Shown one piece after another: positions 8,371 to 18,652 of a stretch of 64,000 nt of DNA (its first letter is position 1; each line of letters begins with the position of its first letter). Under the pieces are notes generated by a model that ran no database searches, had not been told where the DNA came from, and was given only the letters and a program-made list of their open reading frames with translations. The stretch is from the NCBI GenBank assembly GCA_050248155.1, contig JBFWSW010000015.1, positions 21,001-85,000 on the forward strand. Direction: 5' to 3'. Made by a program: the position numbers and the translations under genes. This DNA is from VFMC01 sp050248155 (GTDB lineage: Bacteria > Actinomycetota > Acidimicrobiia > Acidimicrobiales > Ilumatobacteraceae).

Positions 8371-8677
8371 GAACGGAATCCCTTCTGCCAGGCTCCCGCT
8401 GCGACGGGTGGGCCCAGCGACGAACGGTCGGGCGCAACGCGGCTGCCGCCCGTTCGTCGTGTTCGATCGATTGGCTCCACCGCTCTGGCGGTCCGCCGCG
8501 GCAGCCGGTGGAGGTGGGGAACTGCTCCCCGAATCGGCCACCCGACCCGAGACCCCCGTGTCGGTGGGTGGTCGCCGTGCCGGTGCTTCCCGAAAGTCTA
8601 CCGGCAGTTCATCGTCTGGACGGGCACCGTCGGCCACGCCCAGCGTGACCTCGACTGCAGCACGTGGTGAGCGGCCG
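8371..8677 (-). promoter_or_regulatory. 307-nt intergenic leader of the RNase E/G gene
   Basis: This is the longest gene-free stretch in the window, between the rodA stop and the rng ATG. It contains no convincing ORF. On the minus strand TAGACT (+ strand 8595-8600) is a weak -10 candidate without a matching -35. A gggga/tcccc stem (8516-8520 with 8526-8530) and a perfect 10-bp stem (see next entry) lie between it and the gene. A structured 5' UTR would fit autoregulation as known for E. coli rne, but that is an inference. Confidence 0.35.
8418..8459 (-). promoter_or_regulatory. Perfect 10-bp hairpin in the RNase E/G 5' leader
   Basis: The arms CGACGAACGG (8418-8427) and CCGTTCGTCG (8450-8459) are exact reverse complements around a 22-nt loop. 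The near arm ends 47 nt before the rng ATG. There is no T-run, so it looks more like a 5'-UTR stem than a terminator of rodA, although attenuation is possible. Confidence 0.45.
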
Positions 8678-9841
8678 TCAGCGATACCGGCGCATGTGCA
8701 CGTTCTGGACGAGACCGAGGAGCGCGAAGTACGTGAGCAGGCTCGATCCACCGTAGGAGATGAACGGCATGGGCAGCCCGGTGACCGGCATGATGCCGAT
8801 CGTCATCGCCACGTTCTGAAAGACCTGCCAGAGGATCATCGTGAACACCCCGGCGCACAGGTAGGTCCCGAGCATGTCCTTCGAGAGGTGGGCGATGCGC
8901 CAGATGCGCAGCAGCATGAGGGCGAACAGGCCGAGCACCACACCGCACCCGACCAGGCCGAACTGCTCGCCGATGGCCGAGAACGGGAAGTCGGCCCACT
9001 GCACCGGGATGTCGTTCTTGGCGTTGGTGAGCGGCCCTTGCAACCAGCCCTTGCCGGTGAGGCCACCGGTCGCGATCGCGCGGATGGCGTTCTTCGGCTG
9101 GTAGGCGAGGTCCTTCAGCGCCGGGTCGGCCGTGTCCTGGTTGAAGAAGACGCGGATGCGCCCGATCTGGTACGTGCTGATGATGCCGCTGACCAGGGCC
9201 GCGATGACGGTCGCGATGGTCATCACGCTGATGAGCAGGATGTACTTCGGCTTCGCGCCGGCGACGAGCAGCACCCCCATCGCCATCGCCGCGAGCACGG
9301 TCGAGGTGCCGAGGTCGGGTTGGACGATGATCAGCGCGGACGGGACACCGACCATGATCAGCCCGCCCAGGAAGCGCGGGTACGACACCTCGTCGCTGCG
9401 ATCCTCCGACAGGTACGCGGCGAGCGCCAGCAGTACCGTCGCCTTGGCGAACTCGGCCGGCTGCAGCTTGAGCGGCCCGAGGTCGAAGCTGAGCCGCGCG
9501 CCGCCGCTGACGGTGCCGGCGACGTTCACCAGCACGAGCAGCATGATCGTGACGCCGTAGAAGAAGCGGGCTCGCTCGCGCAACGCCTCGTAGTCGATCG
9601 CCATGACGACGACCATCCCGATGACGGCGCCGATGAGGAACACCACCTGGCGGGTGACGAACTGGAACGGGTCGGGCTGCTTGGTGCGCGAGGCGGAGTA
9701 GATGACGAAGCAACCGATGGTGGCGAGCGCTGCCTGCAGCAGCACGAGCACCCAGTCGATGTTGCGGCCCGGATCGCTCGGGCTCGACTTGATGTTGCCG
9801 AGCCCGGAGTCTGGCCGGCGCTGGCGGAACGCGAGTGCCAC
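8678..9841 (-). CDS. rodA: Peptidoglycan glycosyltransferase RodA (SEDS family)
   Basis: Polytopic SEDS glycosyltransferase that polymerises lipid II during side-wall elongation together with PBP2. The 387-aa protein has about ten predicted membrane helices. SEDS landmarks are present: LKLQPAEFAKATVLLALA (helix with the conserved QPSE-like motif, here QPAE), IIVQPDLGTSTVL, and the C-terminal VTGLPMPFISYGGSSLL signature. It starts at GTG 9841, 6 nt after the mrdA stop, and is the last gene of mreB-mreC-mreD-mrdA-rodA. RodA rather than FtsW is chosen from this neighbourhood. Confidence 0.94.
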   Translation of the reverse strand: MALAFRQRRPDSGLGNIKSSPSDPGRNIDWVLVLLQAALATIGCFVIYSASRTKQPDPFQFVTRQVVFLIGAVIGMVVVMAIDYEALRERARFFYGVTIMLLVLVNVAGTVSGGARLSFDLGPLKLQPAEFAKATVLLALAAYLSEDRSDEVSYPRFLGGLIMVGVPSALIIVQPDLGTSTVLAAMAMGVLLVAGAKPKYILLISVMTIATVIAALVSGIISTYQIGRIRVFFNQDTADPALKDLAYQPKNAIRAIATGGLTGKGWLQGPLTNAKNDIPVQWADFPFSAIGEQFGLVGCGVVLGLFALMLLRIWRIAHLSKDMLGTYLCAGVFTMILWQVFQNVAMTIGIMPVTGLPMPFISYGGSSLLTYFALLGLVQNVHMRRYR

Positions 9842-9847
9842 AGCCGG

Positions 9848-12124
9848 TTACTCGCGCACCGAGCCGTCGTAGCCCCCGAGGCACGACGTGTCGCGCAGCT
9901 CCTTCGGCGGCGCGGGGTACGGCGAGTTGACGTCGAGCGGGTCGCTCGGCAGGACGGGATCGAGGCCCCCCGGTGTCTTGCCGGCCAGCGCGGTGAACAT
10001 GCACTTCACGACCGGCGCGGCGGCCTTCGAGCCGTAGCCGGCCTTCTCGAGGTAGGCGACCACCGTGTACGGCTTGTTCTTGGTCTCGTCGGTGCTGAAC
10101 CCGGCGAAGACCGACGAGTCGTTCCACGGATACTGCCCGGCGCCCTGGGCCGTGCCCGTCTTGCCCGCGAGGGGCAGTGCGGTGTGCGGGTAGTCACGGA
10201 ACACGCTCTCGCCCGTCGTCGAGCGGTACCGCTCCTCCGGGTAGTACACGCCGCAGCGCTCGTCGCGCTCGACGTCGTTCCCGCAGATCACGCGCTTCAG
10301 GCCGGCGAGGATCGGCAGGTACTTGTCGGGCGGCATCTCGAGTTGGTTGACGATCTCGGGATTGGCGAACGACTCGACCACCTTGGCGGCGTCGAGGTCG
10401 GCGAAGCCGGGCGCGCCCTCGAGGTCGGGGGTGAGCGGCTCGAAGATGTTCTTCACGAGGTGGGGTCGCATGACGAAGCCACCGTTCGCGATCGCCGCGT
10501 AGGCACGCGCGAGCTGCAGGGGTGTGCTCGCGAACAGGCCCTGCCCGATCGCCACCTGCACGAGGTCGCCGGTCACGAGGCGCGGCGCCTCACCCTTGGC
10601 CAGGACGCCCAGCTCGACGAGGTTGGCCTTCACCGCGTCGTCGGGGATGCGGCCGTCCCACTCGTAGGGCAGGTCGATGCCGGTGTCGGCACCGAAGCCG
10701 AACAGCTCGAGGTCGCTCTTCAGCTCGTTGCGGCGGCCCTCGAGATTGTAGAACTGCTCGCCCAGCCGGTAGAAGAACGCGTCCGAGCTCACGGCCAGCG
10801 CGTCCTCGAGCTGGATCGGTCCGTACTGGCTGGGCCGACCGTACGGGTCGTTGGCGTTCTTGAACTCGCAGCGCACGCCGCTCGCGCAGATCTCCTTGTC
10901 GATCGACAGCTTCCAGGTGCCCTGGTCCATGAACACGTCGTCGGCCTTGATGAGGCCGCTGTGCATGGCCGACCAGGCGACGAACGGCTTCATCGTCGAG
11001 CCGATGTTGTAGCGGCCCTGCACCGCGCGGTTGACGAGGATGGACAGGTCGGGGTCGTCGGTCTGCGGGAAGAGCTGGTCGAACTTCTCCTTGCTGATGC
11101 CGGCGTTGAACCAGCGGTTGTCGAAGGTCGGGTAGCTGGCCATCGCGAGGACCTGGCCGTTCATGTGGTTGAGCACCACCACCGAGCCCGCCGGTGCCTT
11201 GTACTGGATCCACTCCTGGTCGCCGTACTCCTCCGAGCTCGAGTACACCCGCTCCTCGTTGTTCTTCTTCGGGTCGAGGGGGTTGTGCGCGGCGAGGTCG
11301 GCGCACTGGCACTCCTCACGATCGGTCGGCAGGTCGCGGCGCTTCTTCAACTGGGTCTCGAGCGCCTCCTCCGCGTACTGCTGCAGGTCGAGGTCGATGG
11401 TGAGCTGGATGTCCTGCCCCGCAACGGGCGGCTCGGACTCGAGCAGCCGCACCGTGTTGCCGGCGGCGTCGATCTCCCACACCTGCTTGCCCCACTTGCC
11501 GTGGAGCACGTCCTCCATGCTCGACTCGACGCCGAACTGCCCGACGCGCTCGTTGCGGTTGTAGCCGAGCCGCAGGTACTTCTCGAGGTTCGTCGACGTG
11601 ATCGAGCCCATGTAGCCGATGACGTGGCTGGCCAGCGGTGCGTACGGGTACACCCGCTTCCACTGCTCGGTGACATCGACACCCGGATAGTCAGATGCCC
11701 GCTCGAGCAGGTACTCGACCGACGATTCGGTGACGTCTTCGACCAGCGGGAACGGCAGCAGGGGGTCGAAAACCTTCGCCCCGTCGGCGTAGCGCTGCTG
11801 CAGGTCGACGATCGGAACGTGGACGACGCCGGAGATCTTCTTGAACAAGTCGTCGCGCTTCTTCGTGCTGCGCAGCTGGGACCACTCGACCGTCACCGTG
11901 AGGACGCGCTGGTTGTCGGCGACGATGCGCCCGTCGGCGTCGAAGATGCGACCCCGCTCGGGGGGCAGGTAGACAGTGCGCTGCTTGGCGGCATCCACCG
12001 ACTGCTGGTACTCCTCGGCCTGCACGCCCTGCAGGAACCACAGCCGCGTGCCGAGCGCACCGACCAGGACGAGCCCGACCATCGCGAGCATGCCGAGACG
12101 GCTGCTCCGACGGTCAACGGCCAT
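9848..12124 (-). CDS. mrdA: Penicillin-binding protein 2 (class B PBP, transpeptidase)
   Basis: Monofunctional DD-transpeptidase that cross-links the glycan made by RodA. The 758-aa protein has one N-terminal membrane anchor (11-31) and a dimerisation/pedestal region containing PPERGRIFDADG. Its transpeptidase domain carries active-site S376-T-M-K379, the second motif SSD (446-448, as in other PBP2s) and K655-T-G. A lysine- and glutamate-rich insertion with CQC lies near 262-305, between pedestal and catalytic domain; its role is unknown. The ATG at 12124 precedes MAVDRRSSRLG. It sits between mreD and rodA, as expected for the elongasome operon. Confidence 0.95.
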   Translation of the reverse strand: MAVDRRSSRLGMLAMVGLVLVGALGTRLWFLQGVQAEEYQQSVDAAKQRTVYLPPERGRIFDADGRIVADNQRVLTVTVEWSQLRSTKKRDDLFKKISGVVHVPIVDLQQRYADGAKVFDPLLPFPLVEDVTESSVEYLLERASDYPGVDVTEQWKRVYPYAPLASHVIGYMGSITSTNLEKYLRLGYNRNERVGQFGVESSMEDVLHGKWGKQVWEIDAAGNTVRLLESEPPVAGQDIQLTIDLDLQQYAEEALETQLKKRRDLPTDREECQCADLAAHNPLDPKKNNEERVYSSSEEYGDQEWIQYKAPAGSVVVLNHMNGQVLAMASYPTFDNRWFNAGISKEKFDQLFPQTDDPDLSILVNRAVQGRYNIGSTMKPFVAWSAMHSGLIKADDVFMDQGTWKLSIDKEICASGVRCEFKNANDPYGRPSQYGPIQLEDALAVSSDAFFYRLGEQFYNLEGRRNELKSDLELFGFGADTGIDLPYEWDGRIPDDAVKANLVELGVLAKGEAPRLVTGDLVQVAIGQGLFASTPLQLARAYAAIANGGFVMRPHLVKNIFEPLTPDLEGAPGFADLDAAKVVESFANPEIVNQLEMPPDKYLPILAGLKRVICGNDVERDERCGVYYPEERYRSTTGESVFRDYPHTALPLAGKTGTAQGAGQYPWNDSSVFAGFSTDETKNKPYTVVAYLEKAGYGSKAAAPVVKCMFTALAGKTPGGLDPVLPSDPLDVNSPYPAPPKELRDTSCLGGYDGSVRE

Positions 12125-12169
12125 CGTGACAGTCTGGCAAACGAGTGCGGCGCGACGGGCGCGCCCGGC

Positions 12170-12694
12170 TCATTCGTGGATCGCCTTCCACTTGGGCCGC
12201 TTGACCCGCATGCACCACCGACCGAGGGGCACGAACACGGGGCTGAGGACCAGCGCGAAGGCAGCCACGATGGGCACCACGGTGAACAGGCGAGACGTGA
12301 ACAGGCCGTCCTGGCCGATGAGCGTGTAACCGGCAGGCACCGCCGTCTCGCCCGCCGCTGCGCCGATGGTGGTGAAGATGGCTGCGAGCCACCACTGCGG
12401 CGTGGGCGTGATCGTGACCACGTAGCCCGACACGAACCCGGCGAGCGAGTACACCAGGGCGATCAGGCCGAGTGGGCTGCCCGTCGCGAGGTCGTACATC
12501 AGGCCGAGCGTGAAGCCCGCCACCGCTCCACGCTCGGGCCCCGCGCCAGCGCCGGTCGCCGCGGCGAGGGCCAGGACGATCTGCAACACGACGCCGTGCA
12601 CGCGGATCTCGGTGAGCAGCGTCCGCTGCAGCGCCAGCACGCAGAGTCCCACCGGGAACAGACGGACGAGCGGGCCCGTGAGGAACGCACGCAC
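12170..12694 (-). CDS. mreD: Rod shape-determining protein MreD
   Basis: Integral membrane subunit of the elongasome. The 174-aa product has about five hydrophobic segments and ends in a basic cytoplasmic tail (RVKRPKWKAIHE). Sequence similarity in MreD is weak, so the call depends partly on position between mreC (3 nt upstream) and mrdA (45 nt downstream). It starts at GTG 12694. Core sequence such as GAVAGFTLGLMYDLATGSPLG matches the family's pattern of a small-residue helix followed by D-L. Confidence 0.88.
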   Translation of the reverse strand: MRAFLTGPLVRLFPVGLCVLALQRTLLTEIRVHGVVLQIVLALAAATGAGAGPERGAVAGFTLGLMYDLATGSPLGLIALVYSLAGFVSGYVVTITPTPQWWLAAIFTTIGAAAGETAVPAGYTLIGQDGLFTSRLFTVVPIVAAFALVLSPVFVPLGRWCMRVKRPKWKAIHE

Positions 12695-12697
12695 GCG

Positions 12698-13744
12698 CTA
12701 GACGCCGCTCAGGTTGGGCACGTAGCGCAGCACCCGCACGAAGCTCAAGTTGGTGAGATCGCCTGCCGAGAGCTCGACCTCGACCAGCGGCGCACTCGAC
12801 CCGCTCTGCGTCCGTACCGAGCGCACGGTACCGACGGGGATGCCGGGCGGAGCCACCGACGTCGCGCCGCCGGCGGTCTGCACTGCCGAGCCGACGTCGA
12901 CGCCGTCGACCAGGTCGACGATCGGCAGCTGATCGGCACCCTGGCCGCGCAGCGCGCCCGTCTCGCGCAGCACCTCGACGGTCGTGGTGTCGGTGCCGGG
13001 CTCGGAGACGGGCGCAAGGGTGGTGGTGGGGCCGGGAACGGGTGCGAGCGGATCGACCGAGGGGCTGAGCGTCGTGGTCGTCTCGCCCGGTGGCAACGTG
13101 GTCGTCGTTGTTGACGTCGTGCTCGACACGTCGACGCCTTGCTCGGTCGGCCGGTTCGGCCTCGTGGGCAGGCGCGAGGGCTCGGACTCGCTGAGGATCT
13201 TGACCGTGATCGCGAACTCCGGGTCGATCGCCAGCAGCACGAGGGCACGGTTGGGGAAGACCTCGCTGATCGTGCCGACCAGCCCACCGCCGTTCACCAC
13301 CGGCATACCGGCCTGGATGCCGTCGTTGCTGCCCTTGTCGATCTGGATGTTGTACTGGAAGTTGCTCGACCGGCCACCGATGACCCGGGCCGTCGTCGAC
13401 GGGTAGCTGCTCGTGCCGAGCAACTGGTTGAGCGCGAGCAGGTCCTGGTACTCGAGCACCGACGCGCGTTGCTGGATCTCGAGTCCCCGCTGGTTCTCGA
13501 TCTCCGCCCGCAGTGCCTCGTTCTCGCGGACGAGATCGTCATACTTGGAGATGCCGCGCCAGGCGTTGATGACCGGTCGAGAGATCGTGCGCGACGCCGT
13601 GTCGAACGGCTCGAGGATGAGCGAGAACACGCTGCGGCTGCGATCGATGACCGTGTTGCCACGTTGATCGAGGGTGACGAGCAGGATGCAGGTGAGGATG
13701 AGCAGGACGATCACGCGTCGCCGCCCCATCGAGTAGAGGGCCAT
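12698..13744 (-). CDS. mreC: Rod shape-determining protein MreC
   Basis: Periplasm-facing scaffold that links MreB to PBP2/RodA. The 348-aa protein has an N-terminal membrane helix (about 10-25), a coiled coil (about 66-108, DDLVRENEALRAEIENQ) and the twin beta-barrel domain beginning YNIQIDKGSNDGIQAGMPVV (131-150). The barrel is interrupted by a roughly 70-residue Thr/Pro/Ser-rich insertion (about 188-256, + strand 12977-13183) with runs of T, which looks like an extracytoplasmic linker. Barrel sequence resumes at LPIVDLVDGVDVG. It lies 12 nt after mreB. The ATG at 13744 is clear. Confidence 0.93.
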   Translation of the reverse strand: MALYSMGRRRVIVLLILTCILLVTLDQRGNTVIDRSRSVFSLILEPFDTASRTISRPVINAWRGISKYDDLVRENEALRAEIENQRGLEIQQRASVLEYQDLLALNQLLGTSSYPSTTARVIGGRSSNFQYNIQIDKGSNDGIQAGMPVVNGGGLVGTISEVFPNRALVLLAIDPEFAITVKILSESEPSRLPTRPNRPTEQGVDVSSTTSTTTTTLPPGETTTTLSPSVDPLAPVPGPTTTLAPVSEPGTDTTTVEVLRETGALRGQGADQLPIVDLVDGVDVGSAVQTAGGATSVAPPGIPVGTVRSVRTQSGSSAPLVEVELSAGDLTNLSFVRVLRYVPNLSGV

Positions 13745-13756
13745 GGCCGGGGTGGG

Positions 13757-14791
13757 CTACTCGTCGCCGCCCAGCGACATCAGCCCCCGCATCGCGTCGA
13801 TGTTCTCGAGCGCCCGTCCCGAACCGATCACGACGCTGAACAGCGGGTCGCGAGCGATGCGAATGGGCATCCCGGTCTCGTGCGCGAGGCGCTGGTCGAG
13901 ACCCGCCAGCAGCGCGCCGCCGCCGGTGATGGTGATGCCCTGTTCCATGATGTCGGCCGCCAGCTCGGGCGGCGTCTTGTCGAGCGTGGTCTTGACCGCG
14001 TCGACGATCGCCGCGACCGGCTCGGACAGCGCCTCGCGCACCTGCTCGGTGGTGAGCGGGATGGTGCGCGGCAGGCCACTGATCATGTCGCGGCCGCGGA
14101 TGTCGGCGGTGAGCTCGTCGTCGAGCGGCCAGGCCGACCCCATGTGCATCTTGATCTCTTCGGCCGTGCGGTCGCCGATCGCGAGCGAGAACTCCTTCTT
14201 CACGAACTGCATCACCGCGTCGTCGAGCTCGTCGCCCGCGACCCGCACCGACTGTGCGGTGACGATGCCGCCGAGCGAGATGACGGCGACCTCGGTGGTG
14301 CCACCGCCGATGTCGACGATCATGTTGCCGCTCGGTTCGTGCACCGGCAGATCGGCACCGATGGCGGCTGCCATCGGCTCTTCGATGATGTGCACGGGCT
14401 TGCGCGCACCCGCGTACTCGGCGGCGTCCTGCACGGCGCGCTGCTCGACGCCGGTGATGCCCGACGGGACGCAGATGACCATGCGCGGCTTGCTCCACCG
14501 GCTGGCGTGCACCTTCTGGATGAAGAAGCGGAGCATCTTCTCGCAGACCTCGAAGTCGGCGATGACGCCGTCCTTCAACGGGCGGATGGTCTTGATGCGG
14601 CCGGGCGTGCGACCCATCATGCGCTTGGCCTCGATGCCGACGGCGACGGGGCGCCCGTCGGTGATGTCGATGGCGACGACCGACGGCTCGTTCAGGACCA
14701 CACCCTGGCCGCGCGCGTAGATGAGGGTGTTGGCGGTGCCGAGATCGATGGCGAGGTCACGCCCGATTGCCAGCGGATTGGTTCGCGCCAT
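13757..14791 (-). CDS. mreB: Rod shape-determining protein MreB (bacterial actin)
   Basis: Actin-like ATPase that forms membrane-associated filaments directing side-wall synthesis. The 344-aa length is standard. Visible landmarks are DLGTANTLIYARGQGVVLNEPSVVA (phosphate 1), KRMMGRTPGRIKTIRPLKDGVIADFE, the phosphate 2 motif IVDIGGGTTEVAVIS, and the adenosine motif ITGGGALLAGLDQRLAHETGMP. It is first in mreB-mreC-mreD-mrdA-rodA. The ATG at 14791 has GGAG 5 nt upstream. A promoter candidate lies in the 112-nt gap before it. Confidence 0.98.
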   Translation of the reverse strand: MARTNPLAIGRDLAIDLGTANTLIYARGQGVVLNEPSVVAIDITDGRPVAVGIEAKRMMGRTPGRIKTIRPLKDGVIADFEVCEKMLRFFIQKVHASRWSKPRMVICVPSGITGVEQRAVQDAAEYAGARKPVHIIEEPMAAAIGADLPVHEPSGNMIVDIGGGTTEVAVISLGGIVTAQSVRVAGDELDDAVMQFVKKEFSLAIGDRTAEEIKMHMGSAWPLDDELTADIRGRDMISGLPRTIPLTTEQVREALSEPVAAIVDAVKTTLDKTPPELAADIMEQGITITGGGALLAGLDQRLAHETGMPIRIARDPLFSVVIGSGRALENIDAMRGLMSLGGDE

Positions 14792-14863
14792 GGATCTCCG
14801 GCCTCCTCATCAGCCACAGCGAACACATCGCGCTGGTTGGCAGCAGCCGCGACGTGGCGCGTG

Positions 14864-14891
14864 AGTGTACCTGACGTCGTCGACGCAGGAA
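14864..14891 (-). promoter_or_regulatory. Candidate promoter of the mre operon (TTCCTG-16-TACACT)
   Basis: On the minus strand TTCCTG (+ 14886-14891) and TACACT (+ 14864-14869) are spaced 16 nt apart and lie 72 nt before the mreB ATG, within the 112-nt gap downstream of ndk. The match to a primary-sigma promoter is moderate. Confidence 0.35.
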
Positions 14892-14903
14892 CTTCAGGGC
14901 GGC

Positions 14904-15314
14904 TCAGAGCCCCGGGAAGAAGATCCCGATCTCTCGCTGGGCCGACTCGAGCGAGTCGCTGCCGTGCACGAGGTTCTCGGTGAACAGGATGCCGAGGTCG
15001 CCACGGATGGTGCCCGGTGCGGCGTTGCGTGGGTTGGTGGCGCCCATCATCGTGCGGACCACCTCCCAGGTGTTCTCGGGCCCCTCGACGACCATCGCCA
15101 CGACGGGGCCCCGGCTCATGAACGCGACCAGGTCGGCGTAGAAGCCCTTGCCGACGTGCTCTTCGTAGTGGCGGGCCAGCGTGTCGGCATCGAGCGTGCG
15201 CAGGTCCATCGCGACGATCGTGAGGTTCTTGGCCTCGAACCGGCTCACCACCTCGCCGATGAGCTTGCGTTCGACGGTGTCGGGCTTGAGCAGGACGAGG
15301 GTGCGATCGGACAT
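14904..15314 (-). CDS. ndk: Nucleoside diphosphate kinase
   Basis: Transfers the gamma-phosphate from ATP to NDPs through a phospho-histidine. The 136-aa product has the usual length. K10 is in LVLLKPD, MGATNP lies near 90-95, and the active-site histidine is H117 in ENLVHGSDS. The ATG at 15314 gives the canonical MSDRTLVLLKPD start; further upstream in-frame sequence is not conserved. It lies downstream of folC with a strong hairpin between them, so it is probably transcribed separately or after partial termination. Confidence 0.97.
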   Translation of the reverse strand: MSDRTLVLLKPDTVERKLIGEVVSRFEAKNLTIVAMDLRTLDADTLARHYEEHVGKGFYADLVAFMSRGPVVAMVVEGPENTWEVVRTMMGATNPRNAAPGTIRGDLGILFTENLVHGSDSLESAQREIGIFFPGL

Positions 15315-15352
15315 GGCCGGTGAGGCTACCGCCGACCCGCCCGGACGGCCCA

Positions 15353-15399
15353 GCGTCTGACCACTGCGGCCCCGCATCGGGGCGCCAGTGGTCAGACGC
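15353..15399. terminator. 14-bp perfect hairpin between folC and ndk
   Basis: The arms 15353-15366 (GCGTCTGACCACTG) and 15386-15399 (CAGTGGTCAGACGC) are exact reverse complements. The 19-nt loop contains a nested CCCCG/CGGGG stem. It lies between two minus-strand genes, 15 nt after the folC stop. There is no T-tract, as is common for actinobacterial terminators. It could terminate the tig-clpP-clpX-folC transcript, or be an interspersed palindromic element. Confidence 0.6.
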
Positions 15400-15413
15400 G
15401 GGTGGGTGGGGAC

Positions 15414-16708
15414 TCAGGGGAGGATGCGCTTCAAGGCCGGGCGGGCCTCGCCGACGACGTAGAGGCTGCCGGTGACGAGGACGGCGTCGTCGGCTCCGGC
15501 GAGCCCCACCGCTCGGGCGCACGCTTGGTCGACCGTGCCGCACTCGATCACCTCGTCGCAACCGAGGTCGAGCGCGGCCTTGGTGAGCTCGCCCGCTGGC
15601 AGCCCGCGGGGCGAGGGCGCGGTGCACGTGAGGACGACATCGAACTCGGTGGCCCGCAGCGCGGCGAGCATCTCGGTGGGATCGCGGCTCTGCAGGCAGC
15701 CGACGACCAGGATGCGCTTCCCCGCCGGATCGAAGTCCTCGAAGAACACCCCCGATGAGGTGTCGGCACCGGCCGGGTTGTGCGCGCCATCGACGATGAC
15801 GAGCGGCTGATGGCCCATCACCTCGAACCTGCCGGGCATGACGACGTCGGCGAAGCCCTCGCGCACGACGTCGTCACCGAGCGGAGCGGCGAAGAAGGCC
15901 TCGACGGCGGTGAGCGCGGCTGCCGCGTTGTCGGCCTGATGACGTCCGTGCAACGGCACGAACACGCCCGGGTACACCGTCGTCGGCGTGCGCAGGTCGA
16001 CGACGCGGCCGCCGAGCGCCAGCTGGTTCTCGACCACGTCGAACTCCTCGCCGCGGACGAACCGGGTGGCCCCGCCGGCGTCGACGAAGATCTGCACGAG
16101 CTCGGGGTCGGTCTCGCCGATCACCACCGCGCTGCCGGGCTTGATGATGCCCGACTTCTCGCGGGCGATGTCGGCCCGGGTGGGTCCGGCGTACTCGTTG
16201 TGGTCCATCGCCACGTTGGTGACCACAGCGACCTGCGCCTCGCAGACGTTGGTCGCGTCCCATCGACCGAGCAGGCCGACCTCGACGACCGCGACGTCGA
16301 CTGCGACGTCGGCGAACCAGCGGAACGCAGCTGCCGTGACCGCCTCGAAGTACGACGGCCGCACGGCGGCCATCACCTCGAGCTGGGCGATCGCCGCGAT
16401 CTGCTCGGCGAACTCGTCGTCGCCGATCGGCTCGCCGTCGCGGGCGATCCGCTCGTTCAGCCGCTCGAGGTGCGGGCTCGTGTACGTCCCCACGGTGAGG
16501 CCCTGCGCCATCAACAGGCGCGTGATCATCTGCGTCGTCGAGCCCTTGCCGTTCGTCCCCGTGACGTGGATGGTGGGGTACGACAACTGCGGGTCGCCCA
16601 TCACGCCGACCAGCGTTCGGATGCGTTCGAGGGTGGGTGACTCGATGCGCCCCGTGGTGTCGTAGCCGGCGTGATCGTCGAGGTACGCCAGCGCCTGGGC
16701 GTAGTCCA

Positions 16709-16709
<1 letters not shown>
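15414..16709 (-). CDS. folC: Folylpolyglutamate synthase / dihydrofolate synthase
   Basis: Mur-ligase-family enzyme that adds L-glutamate to dihydropteroate and/or tetrahydrofolates using ATP. The 431-aa product has the P-loop GTNGKGST at 51-58, DYAQALAYLDDH at the N-terminus, AVVTNVAMDHNEYAG (Mg/ATP site) and the C-terminal IVDGAHNPAG motif of the ligase domain. The ATG at 16709 overlaps the clpX stop by one base (TGATG), showing translational coupling. It is the last gene of tig-clpP-clpX-folC. Confidence 0.94.
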
Positions 16710-17992
<1,283 letters not shown>

Positions 17993-18019
17993 GTTGTGTC
18001 TCCCCCTCGGTCCTGGTGA

Positions 18020-18652
18020 TCAGCGGATGGGACCCGTACGGTCGACATTCTGTCGCGACGACAGCACATCGTCGATGATGCCATATTCCACAGCCTCCTT
18101 CGCCTCCATGACGAAGTCACGGTCGGTGTCGGAGTGGATGCGCTCCATGGTCTGGCCGGTGTGGCGGGCGAGGATCTCCTCGAGCAGCTCGCGCATGCGC
18201 AGGATCTCCTTCGCAGCGATCTCGAGGTCGGTGACCTGGCCGTACCCGACCTGGCCGTAGGGCTGGTGGAGCAGGATGCGGCTGTGCGGGAGGGCGAGCC
18301 GCTTGCCCTTCGTGCCCGCTGCCAGCAGCACCGCGGCCGCCGAGGCGGCCTGGCCGAGGCAGATGGTGGCGATGTCGTTCTTGATGAACTGCATCGTGTC
18401 GTAGATGGCGAACAGCGCCGAGATGTCGCCACCCGGGCTGTTGATGTAGATGTTGATGTCCTTGTCGGGGTTCTCCGACTCGAGGTGGATGAGCTGCGCG
18501 CAGATGACGCTGGCGACCACGTCGTCGATCGGCGTCTGCAGGAAGATGATGTTGTCCTTCAGCAGCCGGCTGTACAGGTCGTAGGTGCGCTCGCCGCGAC
18601 TGGTCTGCTCGACCACGTACGGCATCGGGATCGAGTTGCGCATCTCACTCAT
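18020..18652 (-). CDS. clpP: ATP-dependent Clp protease proteolytic subunit ClpP
   Basis: Self-compartmentalised serine protease. The 210-aa product shows the catalytic triad S104 (GQAASAAAVLL), H129 (RILLHQPYG) and D179 (in DTDRD). The GQAASAA context differs slightly from the usual GMAASMG. The N-terminus IPMPYVVEQTSRGERTYDLYSRLLK is typical. The ATG at 18652 lies inside the 3' end of tig (8-nt overlap), with no Shine-Dalgarno in the upstream His-codon repeat, so translation is probably coupled to tig. Actinobacteria often carry a second clpP; only one is seen here. Confidence 0.96.
   Translation of the reverse strand: MSEMRNSIPMPYVVEQTSRGERTYDLYSRLLKDNIIFLQTPIDDVVASVICAQLIHLESENPDKDINIYINSPGGDISALFAIYDTMQFIKNDIATICLGQAASAAAVLLAAGTKGKRLALPHSRILLHQPYGQVGYGQVTDLEIAAKEILRMRELLEEILARHTGQTMERIHSDTDRDFVMEAKEAVEYGIIDDVLSSRQNVDRTGPIR

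Noticed and set aside
6307..8670. Rightward open frame of 787 codons opposite rng
   Set aside because: Antisense to a clear RNase E/G, with no recognisable domain.
7583..13114. A continuous rightward open frame of over 1,800 codons opposite rng, rodA, mrdA and mreD
   Set aside because: Composition is Arg/Pro/Ala/His-rich low complexity and it lies exactly antisense to well-supported genes. It is a by-product of third-position GC in the minus-strand genes.
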